A stretch of 64,000 nucleotides of DNA from Paenibacillus allorhizosphaerae (GCF_910594985.1 NZ_CAJVCE010000004.1:382606-446605), one strand, 5' to 3'; counted from the stretch's first letter, positions 7,723 to 16,173 are shown. Numbers and translations: made by a program. Notes: generated from the letters alone by a model not told the origin.

Positions 7723-9366
7723 TTAATCTTCACCGCTCATCCACATGATGGTGGTCAGCCTTTCCTTTTCTTCCTCCGAAGGCAGAGACAGCAATTGGTT
7801 ATGTACCAGGTGTTCCATAACGGCGAACACAATCGTCGCACCGTCACTCACCGCTTTGGTCACGATATCTTTGTGCGAGATATGCACCGGCGCCAGCGAT
7901 TTCCATATCGCTACGAAATCGTCATGCACCTGTTCCAATGCGGCTTTTGCATCGATTTCCTGAAGTAGACTCTCCAGTATTCGAATGAAAGCCTTATATT
8001 GGTCCGGCTTGAAGAAAGGGACCAGGCAATCGAGCCTTCCATCCTTGTAAGAGACGAAGCCTTTCCTGACCATGCGAGTGATTCGTTCTTTATCATATTC
8101 TGTATGAGATGCACCGGATTCGATTAACCGAATGACATGGTGCATGTCCACGATGTCGGACGAATTGAAGTCCCGCCATTTCATACCGGACCAGCAAGAC
8201 TCCATCTGCATGCCGAAGTACTTTCCTGTGCTTCGGCTTTTGATGCCGTTCGACGCATATTGGCGGACTCGGTCGTAGTCGGGGATCGATGCTTTGTACT
8301 CCGGCTCTTCGTAGCGGATTCTGGCTTGAACCGTATACTTGCCTCCGTCTTTTCTTTCCTCCGGCCCGTACCGGGCGTAGTACTCCCTGGCCTTGACCCG
8401 GTTATACTGATAGTTAACGGCATAAGGAATCAACGTCCATAACAGGAATGCATCGCTGCAGTTGCAGCCATGAAACCCGATAGTTTTCAAGTCATTCAGC
8501 TTTGCAGTGACGGCCTCGTGCATCTTATCCGCCAATTCTGCCGCTTTTGCTTTTAGATAAGTCGCTTGCGCTATATTGCTTTTCATGTCCCCGATGATAA
8601 AATCGGTTTGATATTTGTCCTTGCCGACTTTTCGAAACAGTCCGGAGTATTCGAATTTGTGAATGAAATCCTCGACATAGGCGCAGGACACGCCCAGAGA
8701 CCTGGCGATTTCCTCGATCGTTGCAGGCTGTTCGTAAGCAGCGATTGCGATATTGTGCGCGAGCAGCGCTTCGAAATATTTGTTAGGTTCCCCTTTCGGC
8801 CCGGGGCTGCCGCTATGACCTACCGTCAACCGGACGGGTTTCAGACTTAACGTGCTCGTTCCATGCTCCAAATTCATGGCCTCCTTCACTTTATTGCGCG
8901 CTTCATAGAGATGCCATTTGACCGTTCCTAACGGGATATGCAGCAGTTCGGAAATGGTTTTCACGTTCTTGTTCTCGTAATAATACATCACACTGATCGT
9001 CCGATGAAGCCGATTAAGGAAAGCCATCTCCCGCTTCGTTCGCTCCAAGCTTTCGTTCAGTACATGCGCCTCTTCCAGGCGGATTGAAGCGTCCTCCATC
9101 TGAAGGCTGTCAATATCGGACGTCTGCCAATACCGCTTTTCTTTAGACAAGTAGTTCGACCAAGTATAACAGCAGATGGTGTGCACCCACGCATCCATGT
9201 TTTCAATCTCGCGTCCCGACTGAAGAGACTTTAGAAGGGCCAGCAAAATGTCCTGGGACAAATCTTCGGCATGATGATGATTACCGGTCTTCCGAATCGC
9301 AAAACCGAATATCTTCTTAGCGTACTGCTCCATATGGAAATCGGTAAAATGCAGTATATGAGTCAT
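7723..9366 (-). CDS. Sigma-70 (ECF-like) factor with long C-terminal winged-helix/unknown extension
   Basis: 547 residues, about three times an ordinary ECF sigma factor. Residues 15-90 resemble sigma region 2 (HHAEDLSQDILLALLKSL, then DAWVHTICCYTWSNYLSK). Residues 110-165 resemble region 4 with the helix-turn-helix ISELLHIPLGTVKWHLYEAR. About residues 195-255 look like a winged-helix domain (TIEEIARSLGVSCAYVEDFI). The remaining 290 residues contain GFHGCNCSDAFLLWTLIPYA and YGPEERKDGGKYTVQARIRY and match no family I can name. The gene stands alone with no obvious anti-sigma partner. The extension may act as a built-in ligand or signal sensor replacing an anti-sigma factor, as seen in some other extended ECF groups. 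Sigma identity is confident; regulon and signal are unknown. Confidence 0.8.
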   Translation of the reverse strand: MTHILHFTDFHMEQYAKKIFGFAIRKTGNHHHAEDLSQDILLALLKSLQSGREIENMDAWVHTICCYTWSNYLSKEKRYWQTSDIDSLQMEDASIRLEEAHVLNESLERTKREMAFLNRLHRTISVMYYYENKNVKTISELLHIPLGTVKWHLYEARNKVKEAMNLEHGTSTLSLKPVRLTVGHSGSPGPKGEPNKYFEALLAHNIAIAAYEQPATIEEIARSLGVSCAYVEDFIHKFEYSGLFRKVGKDKYQTDFIIGDMKSNIAQATYLKAKAAELADKMHEAVTAKLNDLKTIGFHGCNCSDAFLLWTLIPYAVNYQYNRVKAREYYARYGPEERKDGGKYTVQARIRYEEPEYKASIPDYDRVRQYASNGIKSRSTGKYFGMQMESCWSGMKWRDFNSSDIVDMHHVIRLIESGASHTEYDKERITRMVRKGFVSYKDGRLDCLVPFFKPDQYKAFIRILESLLQEIDAKAALEQVHDDFVAIWKSLAPVHISHKDIVTKAVSDGATIVFAVMEHLVHNQLLSLPSEEEKERLTTIMWMSGED

Positions 9367-9476
9367 TCATGGGGCCCCTTTTGAAGCGATCTATAAGTAA
9401 AGTAGGAAATGTCAGCCATCGGTTGGAGAAGAAAATAACTTTTTTTATGTTTCTTATCCCGTTAACGAAAAAAACC

Positions 9477-9499
9477 AAAAAAGGCTGCACACCGCAGCC
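9477..9499 (-). terminator. Rho-independent terminator of the VOC/DinB-like gene pair
   Basis: Read on the minus strand, GGCTGC / GCAGCC with a 5-base loop is followed directly by TTTTTTGGTTTTTTT. It lies about 110 bp past the stop of the VOC gene and upstream of the sigma factor gene, so it separates the two units. Confidence 0.85.
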
Positions 9500-9606
9500 C
9501 GGATTGTAAAAGTGCTCAACTGCAGATTTGCTCCGTTCATTCCTGATGCTAAATACAACCATGCCGAGTTCGGACAGACTCATACCTTTTAGAGACAGGA
9601 AACCGC

Positions 9607-9981
9607 TTAATGATCCGTGGCTAAGCTCCAGATTTCAATAAAATTTCCATCCGGATCGTAAAACGAAAAAGATTTCCCTTGATAATGGAACAGCTTCCCG
9701 ACTTGTACGCCTTTATCCTTAAACTGCTGGTAAAGCGACTCGGCATCGGGCACGATAAAACCGTAAGCCGACTGGAGCGCCCCGTTCGGGTAAGTCATAT
9801 GCGAATGGATGCCGTCGTTGTTTTGCTGAAAAAGAATTCGAACTCCCGTTTCGGTTGTCAGCTCCAGGTATAAAGGATCTTCCGCCGTTATTGTGAAACC
9901 GAGATGCTCCGCATACCAATCGGCTGACCGTCTGAGATCGCTTACAGGAATCGTTAGATAAGCGCTGATTAGTTGTGCCAT
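9607..9981 (-). CDS. VOC superfamily (glyoxalase/bleomycin-resistance fold) protein
   Basis: 124 residues, a single vicinal-oxygen-chelate domain. The opening YLTIPVSDLRRSADWYAEHLGF and the closing FSFYDPDGNFIEIWSL are classic beta-alpha-beta-beta-beta halves of this fold, and the terminal E in NFIEIW is the usual metal-ligand position. Members include glyoxalases, dioxygenases and antibiotic-binding proteins; substrate cannot be assigned from sequence. The ATG at 9981 lies inside the end of the upstream DinB-like gene (13-bp overlap), so the two are translationally linked. A strong terminator follows at 9477-9499. Confidence 0.85.
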   Translation of the reverse strand: MAQLISAYLTIPVSDLRRSADWYAEHLGFTITAEDPLYLELTTETGVRILFQQNNDGIHSHMTYPNGALQSAYGFIVPDAESLYQQFKDKGVQVGKLFHYQGKSFSFYDPDGNFIEIWSLATDH

Positions 9982-10475
9982 TGCAGGTCCCCTACCCTCA
10001 TCTTGGCTATGTATACGATTTGCCCCGTATGGAAGGGCAAGTGATTCACCATCTGCATCATAACATCCAGAACGGTGGATTGATTGCTCAAAGCGCTGTA
10101 CGTAAGCGGCTCCATGCTGGCATAGGGCTGATCGAGCAGCGTATCGGGCTTTGATTTCATACGTTCCAGTACGTGTATAATGATATCGAACGATTTGCCG
10201 ATGAGATCGAGCGCTTGTTCCTTGGTCATGACAAGCCCTTTCTCGAATTCTTTCTCCCGATTCCTCGTATCCGGCACGTCAAAAAATATAATTTCCACCC
10301 GTTGATGCACCGTTCCCCAAATATGAGCAACCAAATTGGCGATGCTGTTGCTGGCGGCGGTAGGTCTCCATAAAATGTCTTCCTCGGACAGTTGTTCAAT
10401 GGCCTGAAGCGTCCATTTCTTCTCCGCTCTGAATTTCCATAAGAAGCTTTCAATGAGTTTACCGGAAAGTTCCAC
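9969..10475 (-). CDS. DinB/DUF1572-like four-helix protein
   Basis: I place the start at GTG 10475 because GAGGTGA lies 7 bases upstream; an ATG at 10499 (8 codons earlier) lacks a ribosome site. The resulting 168 residues show the pattern of DinB-superfamily proteins of the DUF1572 (YizA-like) type: FRAEKKWTLQAIEQLSEEDI with W R near the start, SNSIANLVAHIWGTVHQRVE in the second helix, and HLPFHTGQIVYIAKM at the end. The His residues in LVAHIWG and HLPFHTGQ are positioned like the metal ligands of this fold. The family is linked to bacillithiol-type S-transferases and stress responses, but substrate is unknown here. It overlaps the VOC gene and is divergent from an MFS exporter gene. Confidence 0.7.
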   Translation of the reverse strand: MELSGKLIESFLWKFRAEKKWTLQAIEQLSEEDILWRPTAASNSIANLVAHIWGTVHQRVEIIFFDVPDTRNREKEFEKGLVMTKEQALDLIGKSFDIIIHVLERMKSKPDTLLDQPYASMEPLTYSALSNQSTVLDVMMQMVNHLPFHTGQIVYIAKMRVGDLQWHN

Positions 10476-10536
10476 TACGTACTCACCTCGAATTTCCATT
10501 TTTACCAATATACCAAACACTTGTTCGTTTGTAAAG

Positions 10537-10605
10537 TGGAATGTCTTGCCCGATTTCCACCAAAAAAGTTTGCCATCGAAATGGAATTTTGTGCTATACT
10601 TTCCA
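10537..10605. promoter_or_regulatory. Divergent control region with paired TGGAA/TTCCA motifs and a candidate MFS promoter
   Basis: Between the DinB-like and MFS genes, TGGAA at 10537 and TTCCA at 10555 form one inverted repeat, and TGGAA at 10582 with TTCCA at 10601 form a second. The second overlaps a candidate plus-strand promoter (TTGCCA 10570-10575, 19-bp spacer, TATACT 10595-10600). This could be an operator pair. No regulator gene is adjacent, so assignment is tentative. Confidence 0.35.
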
Positions 10606-10638
10606 AAACCATATGAAGGAACGGGAGGATGATTTCGG

Positions 10639-11898
10639 GTGCAAACGAAAACGAATACGGCTGCGAACCATGCACCACTCGCGCAAAACGGCACGATGTT
10701 CACCATCTTGATCGCTGTCAGTATGGTTCATTTGTTAAATGATACGATTCAGGCGGTCGTCCCCGCGATATTCCCCATCGTCAAAGATTCGCTATCTCTA
10801 ACGTATACGCAATTGGGACTGATTGCCTTTGCGCTAAATTTGACCGCATCGATACTGCAGCCGGCCATAGGGATGTACAGCGACAAAAAACCGCAGCCTT
10901 ATTTGCTCCCGCTCGGCGTAGTCGCCACCCTGCTCGGGGTTCTCGGACTGGCGCTCGCTACCGGCTTCTGGTCGATGCTTGGCTCGGTCGTGCTTGTCGG
11001 CATCGGCTCGTCGGTATTTCATCCCGAAACCGCAAAGGTCGCCTACTTGGCGGCGGGCGCAAGAAGGGGATTGGCCCAGGGGATATTTCAAGTAGGGGGA
11101 AATGCAGGGCAGGCGCTTGCGCCGATCATGACCGCGCTCATCTTCGTGCCGCTGGGGCAAGCCGGCATTTTATGGTTCACAATACTGGCGGCGATCGCCA
11201 TCGCCATACAGATGTATACCGCACGCTGGTACAGCGGCAGGCTGCGTTCGGGTACGGTCAAAAAACGAAGCAGTCAGGCGGCAGGCGTACCGGTCGCGGG
11301 CCGCAGGAAAATTGCTGCGGCGATTTCCATCCTCGTGCTGCTTCTCACCTCCAAGATGGCATACTTGGCCGGAATGACGAGCTTTTACTCGTTTTATATT
11401 ATCGATCGATTTCAGCTATCCGTTCAGGAGGCGCAGTGGTGCGTCTTTGCATTTCTGGCGGCTGGCGCCACCGGCACATTCTTCGGCGGTCCGCTCGCCG
11501 ATATGTGGGGACGAAGAAACGTCATCTGGTTCTCGATTATCGGCGCGCTGCCGTTCGCTTTTTTGCTGCCGTATATGAATTTCACGACGAGCGTCGTATT
11601 TTGCGTCATTATCGGATTTACGATTATGTCGAGCGGCTCGGTCAACATCGTCTACGCGCAGGAGCTGCTGCCCGGCAACATCGGAACCGTATCCGGTCTT
11701 TTCTTCGGCCTCGCCTTCGGGGCGGGAGGCCTCGGTGCGGCCGCACTCGGTGCGCTTGCGGACACGACAAGCATCGCGTACGTTATTAAGCTGTGCGCCT
11801 TTTTGCCGCTGATCGGGCTGCTCACCATCTTCCTGCCGTCCGACCGGAAACTGAGGCAGTGGGCCGAAGAAGCAGAGCAAAATCAGATTGCCCGATAA
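10639..11898 (+). CDS. MFS efflux transporter, fosmidomycin-resistance (Fsr) type
   Basis: 419 residues from a GTG start preceded by GGGAGG. About twelve hydrophobic segments are readable. The sequence follows the Fsr subfamily pattern: VHLLNDTIQAVVPAIFPIVK, LTYTQLGLIAFALNLTASIL, QPAIGMYSDKKPQPYLLPLG, GSSVFHPETAKVAYLAAGAR, RRGLAQGIFQVGGNAGQALA, and in the second half FLAAGATGTFFGGPLADMWG. Fsr proteins export fosmidomycin and unrelated small toxic molecules by proton antiport. Native substrate here is unknown. It is monocistronic, with a hairpin shared with the converging aminoglycoside-kinase gene downstream. Confidence 0.88.
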   Translation: MQTKTNTAANHAPLAQNGTMFTILIAVSMVHLLNDTIQAVVPAIFPIVKDSLSLTYTQLGLIAFALNLTASILQPAIGMYSDKKPQPYLLPLGVVATLLGVLGLALATGFWSMLGSVVLVGIGSSVFHPETAKVAYLAAGARRGLAQGIFQVGGNAGQALAPIMTALIFVPLGQAGILWFTILAAIAIAIQMYTARWYSGRLRSGTVKKRSSQAAGVPVAGRRKIAAAISILVLLLTSKMAYLAGMTSFYSFYIIDRFQLSVQEAQWCVFAFLAAGATGTFFGGPLADMWGRRNVIWFSIIGALPFAFLLPYMNFTTSVVFCVIIGFTIMSSGSVNIVYAQELLPGNIGTVSGLFFGLAFGAGGLGAAALGALADTTSIAYVIKLCAFLPLIGLLTIFLPSDRKLRQWAEEAEQNQIAR

Positions 11899-11970
11899 CT
11901 CTCCATTGGATAATGCAATGATGACTGCCTCTCAGCAGCGTGAGCTTTGACGGCGGATCCATAAAATCGG

Positions 11971-12004
11971 AAGGGAGTCCCGTTCATTGAAAACGGACTC
12001 CCTT
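11971..12004. terminator. Hairpin between convergent MFS and APH(3')-like genes
   Basis: AAGGGAGTCC pairs with the region ending GGACTCCCTT, extended by CGTT/AACG around a small loop. It overlaps the stop codon of the minus-strand kinase gene (12003). The T-tract is weak on both sides, so termination efficiency is uncertain. Confidence 0.6.
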
Positions 12005-12794
12005 AGTCATAATCGAAGGCTTCGAGCAAATCGTAATATTCGATTTTGGCCTGGTCTACTGTCGATAACCCGTACTCATCGAAAAAAACGTTCGTCCACG
12101 GTTGGCCATAATTACGAATAATGCTGTAATACGCGGCGGACAAGTCTCTATATTTATCCGATATTCCTGCGTCGGCCAAATCTACAAACCCGCTTACGGC
12201 ATTTTGGTGAATCATTACGTTCGGTGCGGAATAATCGCCGTGTGTAAAAACAAGCTCCTCGCAAGAGGGGGTGTTGGTCATTAGAGCCTGATACAAATGA
12301 TCAAAGTTATCGCTAAATTCTTTTTCCAACTTTTCTTTGTTAATGGTACCCCTATCTACCTTTTGTTTGATTCGTTCCAATCGTTTCGCCAACGTGCAGT
12401 CGAAAGGACAATCCTGCACACCAATGCGATGAACTTCCTTTAACCCTTCGGCAAGATTTCTTACGACTTGTTCCGGATTTTCCTTATGCAAGGCGCTCGA
12501 TCCATCGATTCCGATCATTTCCGACATCAATAACAGTTCAAACCGTTCGGTTTTTGCATAGTAGATCACTTCCGGAACGTTCAGTTTGCCTTTGAGCCAC
12601 TTTAATTTTTTAAGATATTGCTCAAGCGGCTCCCGATGAGGAACCGGCAAAATTTTCAGATACGCCCCTTCTCCCGTAGCTTGTTCCAACCGATAGGTTG
12701 CTGCGCCGGAATACGGTGCATCGATTTTTTCCCATGAGTCGGCAATGACTAGCGAAGACAGCTCCGACGGGATGATGTAAGATTCGATCTGCAT
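12003..12794 (-). CDS. APH(3')-family aminoglycoside O-phosphotransferase
   Basis: 263 residues, the typical length of aminoglycoside 3'-phosphotransferases. A Lys in YLKIL (about residue 47) fits the ATP-binding lysine. The catalytic loop reads FTHGDYSAPN (HGDxxxPN), and the metal-binding segment GFVDLADAGISDKYRDLSAA matches GxxDLGRxGxADRYxDIA of APH(3') enzymes, with Ala replacing the Gly of DxG. The C-terminus (FFDEYGL then KIEYYDLLEAFDYD) aligns with the family end FLxxYGI..IxYYxLLDEFF. These enzymes transfer phosphate from ATP to the 3'-hydroxyl of kanamycin/neomycin-type drugs. Position among ordinary genes suggests an intrinsic chromosomal kinase rather than an acquired cassette. Actual resistance is not proven by sequence. 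Confidence 0.85.
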   Translation of the reverse strand: MQIESYIIPSELSSLVIADSWEKIDAPYSGAATYRLEQATGEGAYLKILPVPHREPLEQYLKKLKWLKGKLNVPEVIYYAKTERFELLLMSEMIGIDGSSALHKENPEQVVRNLAEGLKEVHRIGVQDCPFDCTLAKRLERIKQKVDRGTINKEKLEKEFSDNFDHLYQALMTNTPSCEELVFTHGDYSAPNVMIHQNAVSGFVDLADAGISDKYRDLSAAYYSIIRNYGQPWTNVFFDEYGLSTVDQAKIEYYDLLEAFDYD

Positions 12795-13008
12795 AGCCCA
12801 CCTCTAGCGTATGTCATTCATTTCCAATAATCCATTATCTCTATTATACGGGTAATCCGCGTATCTTTCCTGGTACAAAATGAGTTAACTTAACAAACGT
12901 CCATAGAGTTATATGGTCGAAATAGGAATGGTTTAGAAGAGACTCGTCTATAGCAATGTGCATTCTCTTGACTAAATTATACTATTCATAGAGAAGGACG
13001 TGAGAACC

Positions 13009-13378
13009 ATGGCCCTTTCGGGAGCACTTTGCGATCGTTTGGCGAAAATTTTGGGCGGAAAAGGGGAGCATGAGAAAAACCAATGCTCCATCACAGTCAA
13101 AAGATCATTGAACGCAAGGATTTTGGGAAGAGGAGCATGAAATTGTAATACAGTCACGGCACAATGGCGTTTCGCTAAATACCGTTGAAATCACTTTACT
13201 GCAGAGAGAAGTTCAGTCGTTTGTCAGAAGCGCACAGAGACAAGGTTTCAAAGTAACGGCCGTTCACAACCACTGGCTGTTCGATAAGCCGCGGCTTATG
13301 TATGTTCATATTGAATCTGTCGAAAATTCGATCAATTTCGCCAGAAAGCTGGCTTCGATTCTTAAACACTTGAAATAA
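13009..13378 (+). pseudogene. Frameshifted remnant of a DUF1259 (LppY/LpqO-like) gene
   Basis: An ATG at 13009 with AGAAGGAC upstream opens a frame reading ALCDRLAKILGGKGE and SLNARILGRGA, then stops at 13138. In the next frame from about 13130 the reading continues E-H-E-I-V-I-Q-S to QREVQSFVRSAQRQGFKVTA and VHNHWLFDKPRLMYVHIES, ending at TAA 13376. Both halves fit the N- and C-terminal parts of DUF1259 proteins: GG.GE...C near the start, HNHWLF..PR.MYVH near the end. Compared with intact members I recall, a central stretch of roughly 15-20 residues also seems missing, so this is probably a deletion plus frameshift rather than a sequencing slip. A clean terminator follows at 13392. Confidence 0.7.
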
Positions 13379-13391
13379 ATCAAATCATAGA

Positions 13392-13420
13392 AAAGCCCGG
13401 CGAAAAGGGCTTTCTTGTTT
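13392..13420 (+). terminator. Rho-independent terminator after the DUF1259 remnant
   Basis: AAAGCCC / GGGCTTT stem with an 8-base loop, followed by CTTGTTTT. It lies 13 bp after the remnant's stop codon. On the minus strand it may also serve the converging methyltransferase gene. Confidence 0.8.
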
Positions 13421-13442
13421 TATCGGTAAGCGGGACAGCCGA

Positions 13443-14117
13443 TTATTGCTTGATCATGCCGAACGCCCAGAAGGAAGATAAGGAAGCTTGATGAATCCAG
13501 TGGTTTTGAAGCAGTGCAATCGCCCGTTCATCCGGACCGTTGGCCTCGCGGCTATATGCGCCACGCATGTCCTTGCAGGCAAATCCGTGCTCTTCCATCA
13601 ATTTATGAAGCTCCCAAGGCATCATTAAGTTGTGCACGACGGGTTCCCCATACAATCTTCGATATGCCGCCCAGCGAGGTGCTGCCGATGGTCCGGGCGT
13701 AACCGCGACAGCCAATCCCCCGGGCTTTAGTACCCGAGCCATTTCTTTCACGATCTTATGCGGCTGTTCCGACCATTCCAAGGAGGTGCATGCAAATATC
13801 GCATCAAATTCCCCATCGTCAAAAGGAAGCGGATCACTGTCGCTCACGTGCGCCTCAACTTCCCTTTTTAACGCGGCTTCTATCATCTTAGGAGACTGAT
13901 CCACTCCGACGGCTTTATAACCGCACTCCATCATCAATCTGGTGCTTTCGCCGGGACCGCAACCCAAGTCGAGCACTTTCAAGCCTGGAGCTGCCGTGAA
14001 TTCGAAAAAAAACTGGAGCATTTCCGCCCGTGGTCCTTGCTTCCACAACTCGTTATTTTCGTCCCATTTCTGAGCTTGCGCATCTGCAAGACGAATGCTG
14101 GTTTCTGTCCAGTTCAA
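13443..14117 (-). CDS. Class I SAM-dependent methyltransferase
   Basis: Residues about 45-60 carry motif I, LKVLDLGCGPGESTRL, followed by YKAVGVDQSPKMIEAA (acidic loop at the end of strand 2), FDAIFACTSLEWSEQP (motif II/post II) and ARVLKPGGLAVAVTPG (motif III). This is a standard methyltransferase-11/25-type fold of about 224 residues. I favour a TTG start at 14117 because GAGGTGA lies 8 bases upstream; GTG 14129 or ATG 14126 sit too close to that site. Substrate is not readable. It is monocistronic and converges on the DUF1259 remnant. Confidence 0.8.
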   Translation of the reverse strand: MNWTETSIRLADAQAQKWDENNELWKQGPRAEMLQFFFEFTAAPGLKVLDLGCGPGESTRLMMECGYKAVGVDQSPKMIEAALKREVEAHVSDSDPLPFDDGEFDAIFACTSLEWSEQPHKIVKEMARVLKPGGLAVAVTPGPSAAPRWAAYRRLYGEPVVHNLMMPWELHKLMEEHGFACKDMRGAYSREANGPDERAIALLQNHWIHQASLSSFWAFGMIKQ

Positions 14118-14255
14118 TACGATCATCACCTCTGCATGAATTCGAATGAAACCTTACATATTATACCATGCCTGGAATGGAGCCTGCGAATTTACCGCCA
14201 AAAAGCAGACACATCGCATAAAAAGCGACGGCCTGCTTCGCATGTTGGTGCTATA

Positions 14256-15140
14256 CTACAAAATATTGTACGATCTTAGCGTCCTGAGTCTTTCGACCGT
14301 TATATAAGCGCGCCACTCCTGTTCTCCCGCCGGGCTGACGGCAAGCCAGTTCATCGGCCACCCGCCGTCTTCCTGCTGCTGATCGGCCAGCGCTTGCAAA
14401 TGATTGTTCAGTTCCTCGTCCGTAACAAACATGCGGGCGTAGCTCTCCCGATCGGGGGCCCAGTCCAGCACTTTATGGACATACCCTTCCGCGTGGGGAT
14501 TTTTCTCGATTGCTCGGGAACTGCGGAGCCATTTATCGATGACGGACCAATAGGAGGCAGCACGCTCGCGCTCGGGCGTATGCTGCAAAAACGTGATCCA
14601 CTGCACGCCGTCGTGATAGCCGGACGGGTGTTCCCGCTCCATGAGCCGCCAAATGGTTTCGACACTTTTGATGAAATACGGTTCATGCACAATTTCCGGC
14701 AATACGTTCTGTTTGTAGAGCAATCCGATGATGGTTCCAGTCGGATTGATCGACGGCCGATCATCTTCTTTCGTCTTCCACCAAGGCGCATGCGGGAAGT
14801 CGTTCACGCTGCGAAATGCCAGCGGCAAGCCTCCTTCCCTGAGCGTATTCTCCCGCAAAAATCGGTTGATTCCTTCGAGGATGCGCGGATCGAAGTAATC
14901 GATTTGATCCATGATCGCAAGCGCCATCTCCGTTGGCACAGGCTGACTGAAGGGGCAACGGATGTCCGGCTCCAGCGCGTTTCCAAAACCACCATCCGGA
15001 TTCTGGTACGCTCGCAGCGCCTCGATGACCCCCTCTTGTGACCCTCCCTCAAAATGATATTCAAACCGTTTCCGGTCAAGCAGACGCGCATTGCCGTAAA
15101 TAAATGGTTTTGCTCGCTCCAAGCGATCGCGATTCCCCAT
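14256..15140 (-). CDS. Prenyltransferase/squalene-cyclase-repeat (alpha/alpha toroid) protein of unknown function
   Basis: 294 residues. Repeated QNPDGGFGNALEPD (about residue 47) and QQQEDGGWPMNWLAVSP (near 258) are QW-like motifs of the terpene cyclase / prenyltransferase alpha-alpha barrel, and ALRAYQN and LRTLRSY are typical helix ends. The protein is much shorter than true squalene-hopene cyclases and lacks a DxDD motif, so it is probably not a cyclase. ATG with AAGGGAAG upstream. It starts 25 bp after the stop of the WYL regulator gene on the same strand, so the regulator may be cotranscribed with it. No function is established that I know of. Confidence 0.7.
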   Translation of the reverse strand: MGNRDRLERAKPFIYGNARLLDRKRFEYHFEGGSQEGVIEALRAYQNPDGGFGNALEPDIRCPFSQPVPTEMALAIMDQIDYFDPRILEGINRFLRENTLREGGLPLAFRSVNDFPHAPWWKTKEDDRPSINPTGTIIGLLYKQNVLPEIVHEPYFIKSVETIWRLMEREHPSGYHDGVQWITFLQHTPERERAASYWSVIDKWLRSSRAIEKNPHAEGYVHKVLDWAPDRESYARMFVTDEELNNHLQALADQQQEDGGWPMNWLAVSPAGEQEWRAYITVERLRTLRSYNIL

Positions 15141-15164
15141 ATGTTTCTTCTTCCCTTCTTTTGT

Positions 15165-16127
15165 TTATGTGCCATCTCCCACTTCCGTTTTATAGCGGGT
15201 GCACACCTCGCTTGCCAACCGATGGATAGCGGACCGCAGCGATGGAGGTGAGATGACCGAAGCGTCCAGACCAAGCATGAAGAAGAAGCGGACAGCCCAT
15301 TCGATTTCCGACGGCGGGCACATGAAGTCGATTTCCCATTCTTCATCGGATCGTTGTTTGACCAACTCTCCGATATGCTCGTCCTGTTCAACCCGAAGTG
15401 CTCCCCGGTATGACAGTTTGGCCACGATTCGGGTACTGGTCTGCGGCTTGTCCTTTTTTGGCGAGACATGCGTTCCGGATTTTGAGCGGTTCTCTTCGGA
15501 TTCGGGCTTGTCGATCGTTTCGATTTGTTCAAACCGGTCGACACGGAACGTTCTCTTTTCTTCGTGTGCAACCGAATAGGCCTCGCAATACCAAAAACCG
15601 TATGCCGTATAGACCCGCTCGGGTTTTAGCTGCAGCGAGCGGCGATGGTTTTCGGACCGATATAGCACTCGCAACCAGCGGGAATTCGCAGTATATTCCA
15701 TCAATGCAGGCAGCAGCGGCGACTTGATCTTACGCTCGGGAACATTCACCTCGACATGACGGAGCACCGGATCGATTTGCCGTAAGGTCTGTTCGGGCAA
15801 TACGGCCGTAATTTTGTCCATGACCGTCCATCTCGCCTGATTGAACGGCGTATCCGCCATTTTTGTCATCGCCCGCAGCGCAAACAATACGGTGAGCGCC
15901 TCCTGTGAATCCAACTGCAGCGGAGGCAGCCGGAAGCCGTCCATCAGACGAAAGCCGCCTGCCGGGCCGGTAACGGAATAGAGCGGAATCCCCATCTCGG
16001 AAAGAGATTGCATGTCCCGCAAAATCGTCCTTTTGGATACTTCAAACTTCGCTGCCAGCGACTGGGCCGTCTCCGACCGCTGCTGCAGGGCGATCACAAT
16101 CGCGATGAGCCGGTCATTTCTCTTCAA
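15165..16127 (-). CDS. WYL-domain, DeoR/YafY-type transcriptional regulator
   Basis: I place the start at TTG 16127 because GGATGGAGGAG precedes it by 7 bases and family members begin with KRxDRLIAIVIALQQR; a longer frame to 16193 has no ribosome site. The 320 residues comprise an N-terminal helix-turn-helix (about 5-58: TAQSLAAKFEVSKRTILRDM), a linker, and a WYL domain (about 135-215: RWLRVLYRSENHRRSLQLKP followed by YGFWYCEAY and FRVDRFEQIE), then a C-terminal extension. WYL proteins sense small ligands, often nucleotides. A perfect ACCAAT-N2-ATTGGT palindrome lies next to its -10 box, suggesting autoregulation. The next gene downstream is the alpha/alpha toroid protein. Confidence 0.85.
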   Translation of the reverse strand: MKRNDRLIAIVIALQQRSETAQSLAAKFEVSKRTILRDMQSLSEMGIPLYSVTGPAGGFRLMDGFRLPPLQLDSQEALTVLFALRAMTKMADTPFNQARWTVMDKITAVLPEQTLRQIDPVLRHVEVNVPERKIKSPLLPALMEYTANSRWLRVLYRSENHRRSLQLKPERVYTAYGFWYCEAYSVAHEEKRTFRVDRFEQIETIDKPESEENRSKSGTHVSPKKDKPQTSTRIVAKLSYRGALRVEQDEHIGELVKQRSDEEWEIDFMCPPSEIEWAVRFFFMLGLDASVISPPSLRSAIHRLASEVCTRYKTEVGDGT

Positions 16128-16151
16128 CGTTCTGCTCCTCCATCCATCGAA

Positions 16152-16173
16152 ATCAGTATACCAATCCATTGGT
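16152..16173 (-). promoter_or_regulatory. Palindromic operator and -10 region of the WYL regulator gene
   Basis: ACCAAT-CC-ATTGGT at 16160-16173 is a perfect inverted repeat directly abutting a minus-strand TATACT-like -10 box. The same core, ACCAATGG(A/G)TT on the minus strand, occurs inside the promoter spacer of the GyrI-like gene at 17062-17091. Confidence 0.5.
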
